Source of the DNA: Simmondsia chinensis
Taxonomy: Eukaryota; Streptophyta; Magnoliopsida; Caryophyllales; Simmondsiaceae
NCBI GenBank assembly: GCA_018398585.1
Contig: JAGTTD010000016.1
Location: forward strand, 382,001 to 446,000
Reading direction: 5' to 3'
Length of the DNA stretch: 64,000 nucleotides
Part shown: positions 43,706-63,737 of the stretch, one piece after another
Position numbering within the stretch: the first letter of the stretch is position 1
How the letters are laid out: every line of letters begins with the position of its first letter
Notes under the pieces: generated by a model
What the model was told of the DNA's origin: nothing
The model's input: the letters and a program-made list of their open reading frames with translations, nothing else
The model's database searches: none
Made by a program: the position numbers and the translations under genes

Positions 43706-43930
43706 TTATTTACCAGGCACTAATGCACCATATCGCATTACAATTCCAAAGTTAAGCGTGCTTGGGCAAGAATAATATCAGGATAAGTGACCTCCTACAA
43801 AATTCTCGTGTTGTCAATCCTATAAGGTTGGGGTTATTGGAAACAGCATCTCGGTAGGATTATACTCTAAAGGGCACTCCAGACCCCGCTTTTACAAGAA
43901 CTCTTAAGATATTAGGTCTGCTGTTCTTGT
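43706..43930 (+). mobile_element. 5S-rRNA-derived SINE, copy g (old)
   Basis: TACCAGGCACTAATGCACC and TTAAGCGTGCTTGGGCAAG are close to 5S rRNA. The body is partly deleted around 43885. No TSD visible. About 300 bp upstream of the SPX start codon. Confidence 0.85.
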
Positions 43931-44110
43931 GTAACGTTGCTATGCCAAAACTAACTTGAGTTAGCCAAGCTCTAATAGTACGTCAAGCCACCTCACAAAA
44001 GCCACTCTTTCTAATCATTAATCAAAAACAACAAAAAAAAGAAGAAAAAAACAAAATTCGAATATTATGTTCTTCGGCCACCCCCTGCACATCTCCTTCA
44101 CTTTCCCCTT

Positions 44111-44117
<7 letters not shown>

Positions 44118-44144
<27 letters not shown>
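44118..44144. repeat. CT microsatellite in the SPX leader
   Basis: A run of about 13 CT units, 90 bp upstream of the ATG. Such tracts are common in plant 5' UTRs. Confidence 0.8.
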
Positions 44145-44148
<4 letters not shown>

Positions 44149-44233
44149 CTCATCACAAAATTCCCTGTTTTCCTCGAATTTGATCCATTCACATCGAATT
44201 TTCCTTACGTGAATTCCCCGGAGATAATCAAAA

Positions 44234-47200
44234 ATGAAGTTCGGGAAGAGTTTGAGCAATCAGATCGAAGAAACGTTACCGGAATGGGGAGACAAGTTTC
44301 TATCTTACAAGAATTTGAAGAAACGGCTCAAATTGATCATGCCGAAATCCGGAGCCGGCGCCGATGAGAACGAGCCGCCGCCGATCAAGCGGATGAAGGT
44401 CAGTGCCGGTGCCGGCGAGGAGATGACGAAGGAGGAGGTTGATTTCATACGGTTGTTGGAGGATGAACTTGAGAAATTTAATGCTTTTTTTGTGGAGAAA
44501 GAGGAGGAATATGTCATCAGATTGAAGGTATAGAAGTTCAATCTTTGTTTCTATCTCTTTGTGTACACTTAGGTGTTGTTTGGTTACCGGTGTGAAATAA
44601 TAAAATTGTATTTGATTGAATAATAACAAGTTACATAAAGAGTATAATAGTAGTATAAAGACTAACGTAACTCGAGCTAGATAATACACGATGTAAATTT
44701 GGATATAAAAGTAGGATGAAACCCATAATCAATGATTATAGCAAATATAAATCTAGATACTCTGATGTGCAGGAAGTAAATATAGGAAATCAGAATTCAT
44801 GAGAAGTGAGAATTTGCTCTCTTGTTTGGTTACCAGGAAATTGGGAGAACGAGGGAAGTGATAATTGTTTAGGAAGTTCAAATTCTTTTAAAATGCTGAA
44901 AGTAACTTAGCTAGTACCCTAGGTAAGTGAGATTTGTACCGGCTTTATGAGAAGTTGACAAAGAATTGATATTGAATTATTGGGAAATATAACTTCTCTT
45001 AGGAATTCAATTCATACGTCAACCAAGCAAGGCCTTAGATTTGAGTTAGTTTTACCGGATTGTGAAGGATGACTTGCAATTCGTTGAGTTTTAGGGTTTT
45101 GGACTCGACTTCAGTGTTTGATTTTGCATCGAATCAATCGAAATTTGAAAGAGAAGGTTCATGTTTGTGATCAGAGTGTAGATGAGACTGGATCAAGAAC
45201 ACTAGCATAAGAATGAAAGTGCTTAGTTGGTTAGCGTAATATCAATTCAGATCTGGATCTTTTAGTCCTAGCCTGATCTAACTGTGCTATTGTGTGCCTA
45301 TGTGTTAAGAATTTCACATGCGAGTATGATTAAAATGTATGACCTTCGAGTTATGAGAGAAAAGAGATCAACATATAAGTCTAGTGAGCTACTCGAACTA
45401 ATGCCAATAGGTTTTAGGATGGAACTTGCCGGTCGGATTTGTGCGGGCCTCACAGTTCCCAACTTTGTTGTCTGATGCAAAGGCCTTGTGAAATTTTACA
45501 TGCCATGACATTTATGAATCTTCATTTAACAGTAAAAGATTTTAAAATAGTCAGCTTTTTAGTGTGGTATCAGACATTATATGACTAAAAGGTCTCAAGT
45601 TTGAATTCTAGTACCGCTTCTATTTATATTGATATAATTCAAATATAACGAAGTGGGTAAGAAGGCGAGCGTAGTCTAGTGCTTGAGATGCTCTACTGTT
45701 AGGCATGAAGTCGTGGTTTGATGCCAGTGAATGCATATTTTTACTGATGAAAGAAAAATGTGAAGTGAGCTTGTGTACTATACGAGTCCGTGTTCTAGTG
45801 GTAGATTTAGCTTATTACGTTTGGCTCAATGATTAAAATCCTCGGCCCCTTTTGGCAACATCCTATGCTCGAAGCTCACAGACCCCCTTTCCCTTAGACT
45901 TGTGGTCCCTGTTTAGGGGATTACAATCTTCTTACTAGTGTATAAAAAGATTGTTATATAGTGGTAAAACTACAAAGGTTGAGGCCGTTGGACAAAAAGT
46001 ATGAGATTCAGATACCAAACTTCACTTACCTAGAAAAGGACATGTACGCTATCTATGCTGGAAGTCCAATAGGTACTCACATGAAGAGAGATGGTTTTCT
46101 TTTGTCATTGGATACGATTAATGGCAATTGAAACCTCTGAATTGACAATTATTTTTCTATTTTTCGTGTCTTTGGATGTAGGAGTTGCAAGATAGAGTGG
46201 CAAAGGCCAAGGGTTCAAGCGAGGAGATGATGAAAATTAGGAAGGAAATTGTGGATTTCCATGGGGAGATGGTTTTGCTGGAGAATTACAGTGCCCTCAA
46301 CTATACAGGTAATCTTTCATTTTCTCAATTTGTTTTGTTCATTCATTTATCTAGTGGAACTAGAAATAGAGAATCAACGTGCTTCATGTTCAGCTTTTGT
46401 TATAGACCCTGCCTTGACGGGAGCCTTTCAGACACTAGTTTTGTTGCTATGGTTGTAATACGGGTTATGTTTGGAGTTGTGTTACCCAGATCGAAGACGT
46501 TTCCAGAGTTCAACCTCAAGTATCTTTCAGATTTTTATATATTTTTGTTTTAAGTGTCCAAGTGTAATACAAATATGCAATTACTCTCTTCTGACACGGG
46601 TATTTAGACCATATGCCTTAATTACCGATCCTGCCTAGTTGTCTCGTTTGCTTAGTTCTCATTTAGTATCATTCTTTTGTTTTAAATTTTTGGTTTTTGA
46701 AAACCAAAAACCGAGCTGTGGGAACGATTTCCTTATGTTTATAATTTCTTATTTTCATTTTTGGCCCAAGCCTTTGAAAAAAATGAAAACAAGCAATCAA
46801 AATGGGAGAAAATATTTTCCTATACCACCTAATTTTTAATTTCTCAAAATCTAAATTCAAAAATAAAAATTTATACGAGATCTGCCCTTAAATGTTCTCT
46901 TGTCCTAGAGAATGATGCCAGGAGTATCTCATGGTAACATGTAATGATCTACTTGTAGCTGTAACTATCACTGATTACTTATCAGTACCTTATGTTTTAA
47001 TATTCTATTATAATCAAGCATAACAAAGGATGTCCTTTGACTAGTATGACTTTCTTCATGGGAAAACATTGTTGTGTCACTGATTATATATCAGTACCTT
47101 ATGTATTAATATTTTATTATGGCCAAGCAGAACAAGATTGTCCTTTGACTACTATGACTTTTCAACTTGGAAAAAAGTCTTGTGAATTCTGTTTGAATTT

Positions 47201-49725
47201 TTCTCTCTTTCCCTCTCCCTTGATGATATTTATGTTCTCGATAAAAAAATTTCTCCCTTTTCCTAGGGAGGCAAGTAGCAATCCATGTTATGTTCTCATG
47301 TAAGGGCACATTTGATTTTGGGTTAAACAGATTAATGGTTATGAGTATAAGCATTAACCTCTTTTAGATCTGTTTATTTCACCTTAAGTTTATCATTTGA
47401 AATATTTTAAACCCAATATTTTAGAGTTAGGAGCCTTTCAGAAACAACCAAATTACAGGGTAACACCATGTAGGGGTAAGGCATGCACCTTACGCTCTCC
47501 AAACCTTGCCTTGGTGGGAGCCTCTTTGAGGCACTGGGTAGTTGTTATTTAAACCCAGTGTTGCGCTGCTCAGGAGTAGTGCAGTGCCCATAATTGAAAA
47601 GAGTTCTAGATTTGCAAAACCTCTATCTTTTACGGGAATAATTTTAGCCTCATACGAAACATATTCTTAGTTAATTCATACATCAACATAAATCATGATA
47701 ATAAGGATTCCAGGGTGAGCATTTGGGTTATGCCATGGTCATTCTTTTGATATTTAAAAATCATTTTTTAAGTTCTTTCTTACTTAAAAATATGTGCAGG
47801 TCAGATCAGGTCATATACATCTTAGGTGGTCCCTGAATTATATGTATTTAGAAAGCTCTTTCAGACAAATATAATATAAGATGTCCTGTTTACCAGAATC
47901 TCTACATATGTTCCTTGGAAACCCAGTAAAAGAACTGAAAAATAAATGAAACTAAGAAAGGATATAAACAAATAAATAGGAATATTCCATTCGAGCTGGT
48001 TCAAGACATAACGAGTTATCTGTGTAGGTGATAATGAGGTAAATGAATAAGCTGGAATTTGTGAATACTTATTGTTAAGGAACCAACATCAACAACAACA
48101 ACAACAAACCCAATGCTTGAAAGGCTTCGCCAAGGCCAAGTCTAGGGGGGTGAAATGTACGGAGCCTTACCCCAATGGGGTGCTATCCTGAAAGGAGGTG
48201 GTTTCGAGAGCCCCCAACTTCAAAAAGCAAAAACTGACCAATATTTATAAAGCCAATTCAAAGTCAAGACTTTTTTTTAAGGAATCAACTATTCCAAAAG
48301 CCTAAGTTGATAGGCTTGAAGTGTGATTGCCCATTGGTCTTGACACGTTTACTGAAAATATATTAATATTTGAAAGTAGGGGCTATTAGGGTTTGAACTT
48401 GTGACGTCTTAGTCAATAAGACTTTGATACCATGTCAAGAAATCGATTACCTCAAAAGTTTAAGATTATAGATAAAGGTCCAGGACCGGTTTGATATTAA
48501 AAGATTTTCTGTGCGTAGGTTTAGTGCCTAACTAGGCATCCATTCGTAAAGAAAACCAACATCTGAAATTCTTGCATTTTGTTTGAAGTTTGATTTGCCA
48601 ATTTGTGTAATAGCATTTTGAGTCATTTGACGTAGTTTTGTACTCTACAATCAATTAGAATTAGGCGAATAACTAAATTTATTTATCGATCTCTTTTTTT
48701 CTTTTTTCTTTTTTTTTCCCTCACGGCTCAAATGCTAGACTTTGTTATTATACTCACATGCAGAATACTTATCAAGTATTTCCATTATAGCTGTTGTACT
48801 TCTTTTCTCCTTAACAATAAATCTTTGCTGCTAGGTAGGGATGTAAATGAGCCGCTTTGTCATAAAGTTTGAGAGGCTCATCTTGTTTCAAGTTTGAGTC
48901 GTGTTGAGCCCGCTTATTTAGGTTATCGAGCCAAGTTCGAGCCTAGTGAAGCTCGAGCTCATAGGCTTGCGAGTCTTCACGAGCTTACATCGAGCTTAAA
49001 TAAGTCTAAATAAGGCAAGTTTAATTCCAAACTCCAAAGGTTGGGTTTGAGCTTAACTAAGCTAAGTTGAGCTCGAGTTTAAAGTTTCTAAGCTTAGCGA
49101 GTTTCGACCGAAGCTAAATGCAAATGAGTTGAGCTTCAAGCCCGAGGAGCTCAGGCTGGGCTAGGCTCATAAACACCCCTATATACAACTTTGCAGATGT
49201 AGATACAGTTGGTTGAATCAGTAAACCATTATGTCGTAAATAACTTCTCGTTCTTTATTCTTTTCGATAATCACTACCACAGGATTGGTGAAAATTCTGA
49301 AGAAGTACGACAAACGAACCGGGGCGCTGATCCGCTTACCCTACATCCAAAGGGTCCTCCACCAGCCCTTCTTCACCACTGACCTCATCTTCAAACTCGT
49401 CAAGGAATGTGAATCCATGATAGAAGTCCTCTTCCCCTTAGATGAGCCCAAGACCGGGCCCACATCCAATCAAACCGAGAGGTGCGAGCACACCCCCACC
49501 GAGACCAGCAACGTTCTACTTGACGGGCCCAAGGAACTCGCGGAGATCGAGTATGTCGAGAGCCTATACATGAAGAGCACGATCTCGGCCTTGAAAGCTT
49601 TGAAAGAGATCAGGAGTAAGAGTTCTACTGTTAGTGAGTTTTCTTTGCCTCCCTTACACTTGTCTGCGTTGGATGAGGATACTTGGAAGAACAAAACGCC
49701 TGTTCTTGAACAAGTAGCTAAATAG
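44234..49725 (+). CDS. SPX1/2-like: SPX-domain protein, SPX1/SPX2-like phosphate sensor (3 exons, 287 aa)
   Basis: Exons 44234-44527, 46182-46308, 49283-49725 (864 nt, one frame, GT-AG). Stand-alone SPX proteins bind inositol pyrophosphates and, in that state, sequester PHR transcription factors. The protein begins MKFGKSLSNQIEETLPEW with YKNLKKRLK (first basic helix), a Gly/Ala/acidic loop, the second long helix and G141-L-V-K-I-L-K-K-Y-D-K151, whose lysines form the inositol-phosphate surface in this family. The C-terminal tail after the domain is about 120 residues. The length suits SPX1/2 and is too short for SYG1/PHO1, NLA or VPT. No perfect P1BS site (GNATATNC) was seen in the 300 bp upstream. 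Both introns are filled with repeats. Confidence 0.92.
44572..45036. repeat. TIR-like MITE in SPX intron 1
   Basis: Starts GGTGTTGTTTGGTTACC and ends CGTCAACCAAGCAAGGCC (roughly inverted). The copy of TTGTTTGGTTACC inside at about 44824 may mark a second nested end. Confidence 0.45.
45540..45960 (+). repeat. Cluster of retro-element scraps in SPX intron 1
   Basis: GTGGTATCAGACATTATATG resembles a Met-tRNA primer site followed by TRIM interior. GCGTAGTCTAGTGCTTGAG...GTCGTGGTTTGATGCC and TTTGGCTCAATGATTAAAAT look like decayed tRNA-type SINE heads. No boundaries can be set. Confidence 0.35.
46395..46460 (+). repeat. Tiny LINE/SINE 3' end in SPX intron 2
   Basis: GACCCTGCCTTGACGGGAGC, then CTTTCAGACACTAGTTTTG and TTGC; the last about 60 bp of the shared 3' end. 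Confidence 0.55.
46650..46885. repeat. MITE-like repeat (GTATCATTTTC family)
   Basis: TTTAGTATCATTCTTTTG at the left and TTTTTAATTTCTCAAAAT toward the right, as at 19180-19590. Confidence 0.45.
46966..47190. repeat. 111-bp tandem duplication in SPX intron 2
   Basis: ATCACTGATTACTTATCAG...TGTCCTTTGACTAGTATGAC at about 46966 is repeated at about 47077 as GTCACTGATTATATATCAG...TGTCCTTTGACTACTATGAC. The copies differ by scattered substitutions. Confidence 0.75.
47440..47550 (+). repeat. Decayed LINE/SINE 3' end
   Basis: AACACCATGTAGGGGTAAGG, then GTGGGAGCCTCTTTGAGGCAC and GTTGTTAT. In SPX intron 2. Confidence 0.65.
48085..48225 (-). repeat. Truncated LINE/SINE 3' end
   Basis: CAACAACAACAACAAACCCA, then GAAATGTACGGAGCCTTACC and GGTGGTTTCGAGAGCCCCC. 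In SPX intron 2. Confidence 0.7.
48279..48505 (-). mobile_element. Diverged TRIM copy
   Basis: LTR-like GGAATCAACTATTCCAAAAG at one end. The complement of a primer site (ACTTTGATACCA) adjoins a second LTR-like block (TCAAGAAATCGATTACCTC...). Same family as 61072-61364. In SPX intron 2. Confidence 0.6.
48836..49181. repeat. GAGCTC-rich interspersed repeat with inverted ends
   Basis: Starts TAGGGATGTAAATGAGCC and ends GGCTCATAAACACCCCTA, mutual inverted repeats. In SPX intron 2, about 100 bp before exon 3. Confidence 0.68.
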
Positions 49726-49770
49726 TTTGCGATAGAAGTACTTTATAAGGACGTTATGTTTGAGAAATGA

Positions 49771-49886
49771 GCAACTAGCTCGTAGCCTAGTGGTAAGGCG
49801 CCCGGTTGCCGTGTGAGAGCGCCGGGGTTCGAGCCCCACTAGTGACCCCCCTCCCCGGCCTTTACCAACTTTAAAAAAAAAAAAAT
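49771..49886 (+). mobile_element. Short tRNA-derived SINE with TSD, copy 1
   Basis: GTAGCCTAGTGGTAAGG (A box) and GGGGTTCGAGCCCC (B box), followed by ACCCCCCTCCCC, CTTTACCA and an A tail; 116 bp. Direct repeats TGTTTGAGAAATGA/TGTTTGAGAAATAA (13/14) at 49757-49770 and 49887-49900. It starts 45 bp after the SPX stop, so it probably lies in the SPX 3' UTR. Confidence 0.88.
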
Positions 49887-50067
49887 TGTTTGAGAAATAA
49901 ATAAAAAAAAGGGCAGAATGTTTACTGTGAAGCAGATGTTTTAAAATTGGGCCCTTGTATATGCTAAATATTTTCTTTAGCAATATAAATATTAATTAAA
50001 TAAATTATAAAATGAAAATTTAGGTTATCGAGCCAAGTTCAAGCCTTAGCAATTGTTTGGATTACTT

Positions 50068-50440
50068 TTTGGTGTGTTAATTTTGTAGTCTACAAGTTTT
50101 ATGAAATAATATTTTAGTCCAAAAGTTATACGTATTTTAATAAAATAGTCTAAATGAGAGGTTGAAATCGTGTAAAACTTAATAGTTATTTGTGGTAAGC
50201 CCACCATCCCCTTGCTATTTCTCTCATCTCATCCTACACACGAAACGCAATGTTATAGCACTGCTAGTGAAGTAAAGCTAGGTGAGAAGGTTATTTTAGA
50301 CTGTTACACACCATCATTTGGACTAATTTACTAAATACATGTAACTTTTGGACTAATATATTATTTTACAGAATTTATGGACAAAAAAAAATAAAATTTA
50401 ATACACTAAAATTTAGGGTACTAATGTGTAATTTAACCTA
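50068..50440. mobile_element. Palindromic MITE, uninterrupted relative of the one split at 579-1690
   Basis: Left arm TTAGTCCAAAAGTTATACGT; right arm ACATGTAACTTTTGGACTAA. The arms are about 110 bp and flank a unique 150-bp centre. Confidence 0.68.
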
Positions 50441-50588
50441 AATATATGGTTCTTATTTTTGTTTTCAAATATAATGTCCTCGTAAGGTACTTTTACCTAG
50501 TAGTCGACTCCCATCTACTCCCTGGCTGACATGAATGTATTTGATATTCTGACAAAATTGTAACATGTAAAATTCGACTGTTAGTGAG

Positions 50589-50705
50589 TTGTTGGAGTTA
50601 GTGTAGCGGTTAGCTACACACCCCCGGCAAAAAGTCTTGAGTTTAAAGCTCATCCTTTCCTAGTCCTTGCAATGTTGATGTCTGTATTTAGGAAAAATTG
50701 TATCC
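50589..50705 (+). mobile_element. tRNA-derived SINE (GGTTCGAAACTCATC family), copy 4
   Basis: GTTAGTGTAGCGGTTAGCTA, then CTTGAGTTTAAAGCTCATCC and a GATGTCTGTATTTAGG end. Confidence 0.5.
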
Positions 50706-50979
50706 TTTTTATCAGTGTTTTAAAAAAGGATTTGACTGTCGATTTTTTAGGGTATATTAAGCTATGTCGGTCAAGGCTGGTGGTTCAATATTGAACCTTA
50801 TGTGGGCCTTCTGTTTGCGTTCATGAAATTTCACTTTAGCTTATACGTGACGTGAGACGTGAATGTTAAAGCCCCTATTCCCTTGACATTATCGTATAAT
50901 ATTCAGATTTTGAATTCATATGTTATCTCAATATGTTAGTATGTCAAGAATTAGGGAAGCTGAGTCGCACTTTCTTGTT

Positions 50980-51500
50980 CGAACATGATATCAATAAGCC
51001 TTATCAACTCATGTCCGAGCGAAGCTCTTATCGAGCTTTCAAATCGATTTTCGAGCTCAGTTTTCATAAGATTTTAGTATGTTTGATAATCGGCTTGACT
51101 TGGCTTATTAGCCTAATCGAACCAATTCGAGCTTCTCATCAAGTCGAGTTGAGCTTGTTCTCAAGGTTCAAGCTGATAACCGAGCTGAGCTTGCTACCGA
51201 GTCGAGCTCACTGCTAAGTTGAGCTATTCGAGTTATTATCAAGCCATTATCGAATTATTTTTGAACTAATTTCGACTATTGGCAAGTCTGTAATGAGCTC
51301 TTATTGAGCCTTAACAAACCCTAGTTAAACTATTCGCGAACGTTAACCGATACTCCTAGGTCAAAATCAACTTGTTAAACTTATCGAGCTCGCTCGAACT
51401 CCGCTAGATAAGCTATCAAGCCCAATAACAAACAAAAACGAGTCATTTTGGTTTTGAACACAAGTAGTTGTTCAAATGTTTGGTTTGTTTACACTCCTAC
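50980..51500. repeat. GAGCTC-rich interspersed repeat
   Basis: CGAGCGAAGCTCTTATCGAGC, ACCGAGCTGAGCTTGCTACC-type words (shortened); ends GGTTTGTTTACACTCC. Confidence 0.55.
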
Positions 51501-51644
51501 ACAGAAAACTCCAACACCAATCACAGAAAGAACTTCAATATAATCAGCTCTGCCCTTCAGAGCCACCTTACTAGGTTCGGGTTCAACTCATTGTAGGTTG
51601 CAATGGTTCCTTTTTATAGAGTTGTATGAAATTCAAGCTTTGAT

Positions 51645-51856
51645 CAATTTGAGGTTGAAATGAGATATATGACACGAGATTAGCAGATTATCATAAAAAA
51701 TGTTTTCTTTCCATTAAGGAAAATTTTTTCCCTTTTTATTGAGGAGAAGTCATTTTTCTCCATTCTTCGTATTTATGTTTGTTGCTATAAAGTTATACAA
51801 AAAATAAAAAAATTAAGACAAAAAAAGTTTTCGTTAAAAAGAAAACTGAGCCTTAG
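51645..51856. repeat. MITE-like repeat (GTTTTCC family)
   Basis: GAGGTTGAAATGAGATATATG, CCATTAAGGAAAATTTTTTCC-like words and GAAAACTGAGCCTTA at the end; closest to 29270-29510. Confidence 0.5.
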
Positions 51857-52660
51857 CATTTTCCTTTGTCTTTGGCCCCTAACTTTTCCTTTCCCAGTGT
51901 TGTGATGGGGTCCGAGGTTCGTATCTTCGGTTTGCTTCGCCTTGCTTCATTCTATCCCAGCATAGGCACCTCGGTTTTTTTTTCTCTTGTTTTTGTATCT
52001 TCTTCAGTGTTGGTGATGTCTTCTAATATTTTCTGGCTTTCATTTTTTGTTTTCAGTGTTTTTTGTCATGCTCTTGTACTGGTCCTTGCCATTGAACGCT
52101 TTAATGCGTGTACGCACATGCCCCGCTATTACAGATGTGCCAGCTTTGTATTGTCGCTAATTACCAAACAAAAATGCTTAAATATCACTCGCTTCTCTTT
52201 ATAATTCTTATATGAATCATTTTAACATATACAAATCATTTCCATCCTGTTGTAAATATTGGATATTTTTCAAGTACGATTTTTATGGTCGGATTTGATG
52301 TAAAAGACCTTGAAAGATTGAGAATAATACAAAATATTGAAAGATTTATTTAAATAACGAAAAACTTCTCTAATTTTTGAATTTTAGAGTAAAATACTTA
52401 TTATTTTTTTTAAATATATTTAAATTTATATTTTTATTCTCTTTTTTGGGTATAATATGTCCCTAATTTTATAACACTCGTTTTTCTCATGCAATAATTA
52501 TGAACAGTTCATGACAATAATGTATATGATAAGGGTCACTTTTGTGTGGCTAAAATTGTTGCAATTTTGATCCCAAAAAAAAAAAAAAATTTTGCAATAT
52601 TTGCTTCATAAAAGCCCTAGCTTTCCTCTTCTTTCCCCATTACCCTTTCCCATTCTTCTT
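51857..52660. other. Spacer upstream of the reductase, no gene recognised
   Basis: A 112-codon open frame at 51866-52204 is hydrophobic and low complexity. It may be part of a T-rich LINE 3' UTR but is not a supported gene. An A run is at 52575-52590. Confidence 0.4.
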
Positions 52661-52667
52661 CTTCTTC

Positions 52668-52750
52668 TTTTTTTTCGATAAATTGCGATAAAGTCGTCAT
52701 ACAAGCAGATCACTCGCTAAGCCAGGCCTGAGTCCAACTGTTCCAAAACG
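52668..52750 (-). repeat. Probable L1 3' end in the reductase leader
   Basis: TTTTTTTTCGATAAATTGCGATAAAGTCG matches in layout the L1 termini at 40101 and 57738 (key part TTTTCGATAA). It ends within about 10 bp of the reductase ATG, so most of the immediate leader may be LINE-derived. Confidence 0.4.
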
Positions 52751-52757
52751 GAGCAAG

Positions 52758-61825
<9,068 letters not shown>

Positions 61826-62210
61826 ACATATGTTCTTGTCGAGATTAGAACTATGTGAAAAGAGAATTATGAGTTTGAATTTAGAGTATCATTATTGTTA
61901 AGGTTAACTTTGTCAACGCCGAGACAATTATCTTATTAAATAATGAAATTTTATTTTGACTTTAACAAATTTAGATGTGTAATAATATAGTTTTTGTTAT
62001 CACATTGTGTATCGTATCATCTTTTCAGAAACTACATTATTATTTTGTTTGTCAGTAACAACTCAATATTATCTTTTTTTTTTTTCAAAATAGTCCAAAC
62101 ACCGACCTCCTTTCTTGTTCCTCTCCTTTTGTAATTCAAATTCTCCATCAATCCTCACAAATCGATCCAATTTCATTTCAACCTCCAATATATCTCCAAT
62201 ATAATAAAGA
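61826..62210. other. 3' flank of the reductase, nothing recognised
   Basis: AT-rich; AATGAAATTTTATTTTG near 61942 may lie in the 3' UTR, but no polyadenylation site can be fixed. Confidence 0.4.
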
Positions 62211-62212
62211 AT

Positions 62213-62345
62213 TATTTACTTTTTAATACTGCGACGTTTGTACAAATAATAAAAGGGTCTCTGACCTTTTCGATTTTTTCTCTTTTTATCTTAAGTTTTG
62301 TACGAATTAATAAATAGGTACTCTCTCTACTTAAAGAACGTCGTT
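62213..62345. repeat. Single arm of the large palindromic MITE family (42508)
   Basis: ATTATTTACTTTTTAATACTG and AATAATAAAAGGGTCTCTGACC-like words (shortened) parallel the left arm at 42508. Confidence 0.4.
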
Positions 62346-62349
62346 TCAG

Positions 62350-62695
62350 GGAGAAACCTGATATGACTAGTCACTTTAATTAACCAATAAAGTTTATTGA
62401 CGACAATATTCCTCCCCACAAGGTAAAAAAAACACACTGTCATTTCGATGGACAATGCTTCCAAATTGTGCGTTTCAATTGTCCTTGGGAGCAGAAGAAT
62501 AATTATGGCATTAAGCTTCAATGTTAAGCTTGAACATGACGTCGTTTTTGTCATTGGCAATTTTATCTTTTCAGATTCCGACTTTGGGGTTGTTAGAGAT
62601 GATACATATTTATTAAGAGGTATAAAGCCTAAGGTACAAAAAAAATAAATTAGAAAGATCATGATCCTTTTTATTATTTTCACCAACACGGTACT
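62350..62695. other. Spacer, nothing recognised
   Basis: Open frames on both strands (62327-62689) lack recognisable protein features and were not accepted. Confidence 0.4.
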
Positions 62696-62699
62696 AAAA

Positions 62700-62845
62700 G
62701 ATACAACAACAACAACAACCGATCCAGTGCCTCAAGGACTCCCGCATATGGAAGGTCGGGGGAATGTACGCAGCCTTACTCTTTCAAGGTGTTACCCTAA
62801 AAAGAGACTATTTTCAAGAACCCCAAGTCTGAGAAGCATAAAAGC
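62700..62845 (-). repeat. Truncated LINE/SINE 3' end
   Basis: ACAACAACAACAACCGATCC, GACTCCCGCATATGGAAGG and AATGTACGCAGCCTTACTC; a 140-bp 3' end, minus orientation. Confidence 0.7.
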
Positions 62846-62849
62846 ATAC

Positions 62850-63470
62850 ATTTTGATACATTAATATAACTAAACTATTAAAATATGAGGCTAGAGACCA
62901 AAGGTGATTGGTGGTTGCCTACAAAGCCAAGAACCACGCATCATTTATGGAATAAGTACATTTTTCATGGTAGCAGCAAAATTCGATAGAAGTTGCTGAT
63001 GCGTTTTGCCTTTTCTGTATGAACGATAATTAGACTCCATAGTTGGCTACTTACCTATCTGAACGACTTATTAGAGTATAGTACTTCTAGGGTTTAGTAA
63101 CTTCTAGGGTTTAGTACATTGACTCCCTTATCCTCCCCCCATATGTAAGGAGGTAAGGGCACTTTAGTACTTTGTCATGCCTTGTAGCTCTATAAATAGA
63201 GCATGTTCTCTTCACTTTATTTTATCATCAATTGCATTGTTTCACAAACTTTATTGCTTAATTTTTGAAGAATCTAATGCAGTAGAACATATCCCTTCTT
63301 GCAAATAACAAATCAAAGTTCTAATCTCTAGATTAAGTCACTCAGCCATTGACACCAACCTTAAAAAATTAATTATTTCAAAGTTTAAGTTGTTTAATAA
63401 AGACTGAAATACGATTGCAAAAAAATAACCTAAAAATATAAATATACATGGCAACCTTATATGGTATGTT
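62850..63470. other. Spacer, no gene recognised
   Basis: Contains CTCTATAAATAGAGC at about 63188-63202, a TATA-like palindrome, but no coding frame follows. It could be an LTR promoter relic. Confidence 0.4.
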
Positions 63471-63475
63471 GAAAT

Positions 63476-63660
63476 TAGGGGTGTGCAAAAAATGGTTTAA
63501 ACCTTAATCCAAACCGGACCAAACCGTAAATTACGGTTTGGTTTGGTTAATTTGATTTATGGTTTGAAAAATTATGGTTTGGTTTTGAAAACTTTGGTTA
63601 TTAGAATTTACGGTTTAGGTTTGGTTTAAAACCAAACTTAAACCATAAACTAAAGAATCT
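63476..63660. repeat. GGTTTGGTTT-rich hAT-like repeat
   Basis: Starts TAGGGGTGTGCAAAAAATGG. Repeated AAACCGTAAATTACGGTTTG-type palindromes. Same terminal style as 53875-54419. Confidence 0.45.
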
Positions 63661-63737
63661 AATGATTATTTATATCATCCAAATCATAACAAGTTATATT
63701 AGTGGCAAAAAATTTACTTGATAACCCGATAAAAATA

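Noticed and set aside
49771..49886. Functional tRNA gene
   Set aside because: A and B boxes are present, but no full cloverleaf can be folded, the unit has an A tail and a TSD, and a near-identical copy lies at 60621. It is a SINE.
63188..63202. Promoter of a gene at the right edge
   Set aside because: CTCTATAAATAGAGC is a TATA-like palindrome, but no coding frame follows within the window.
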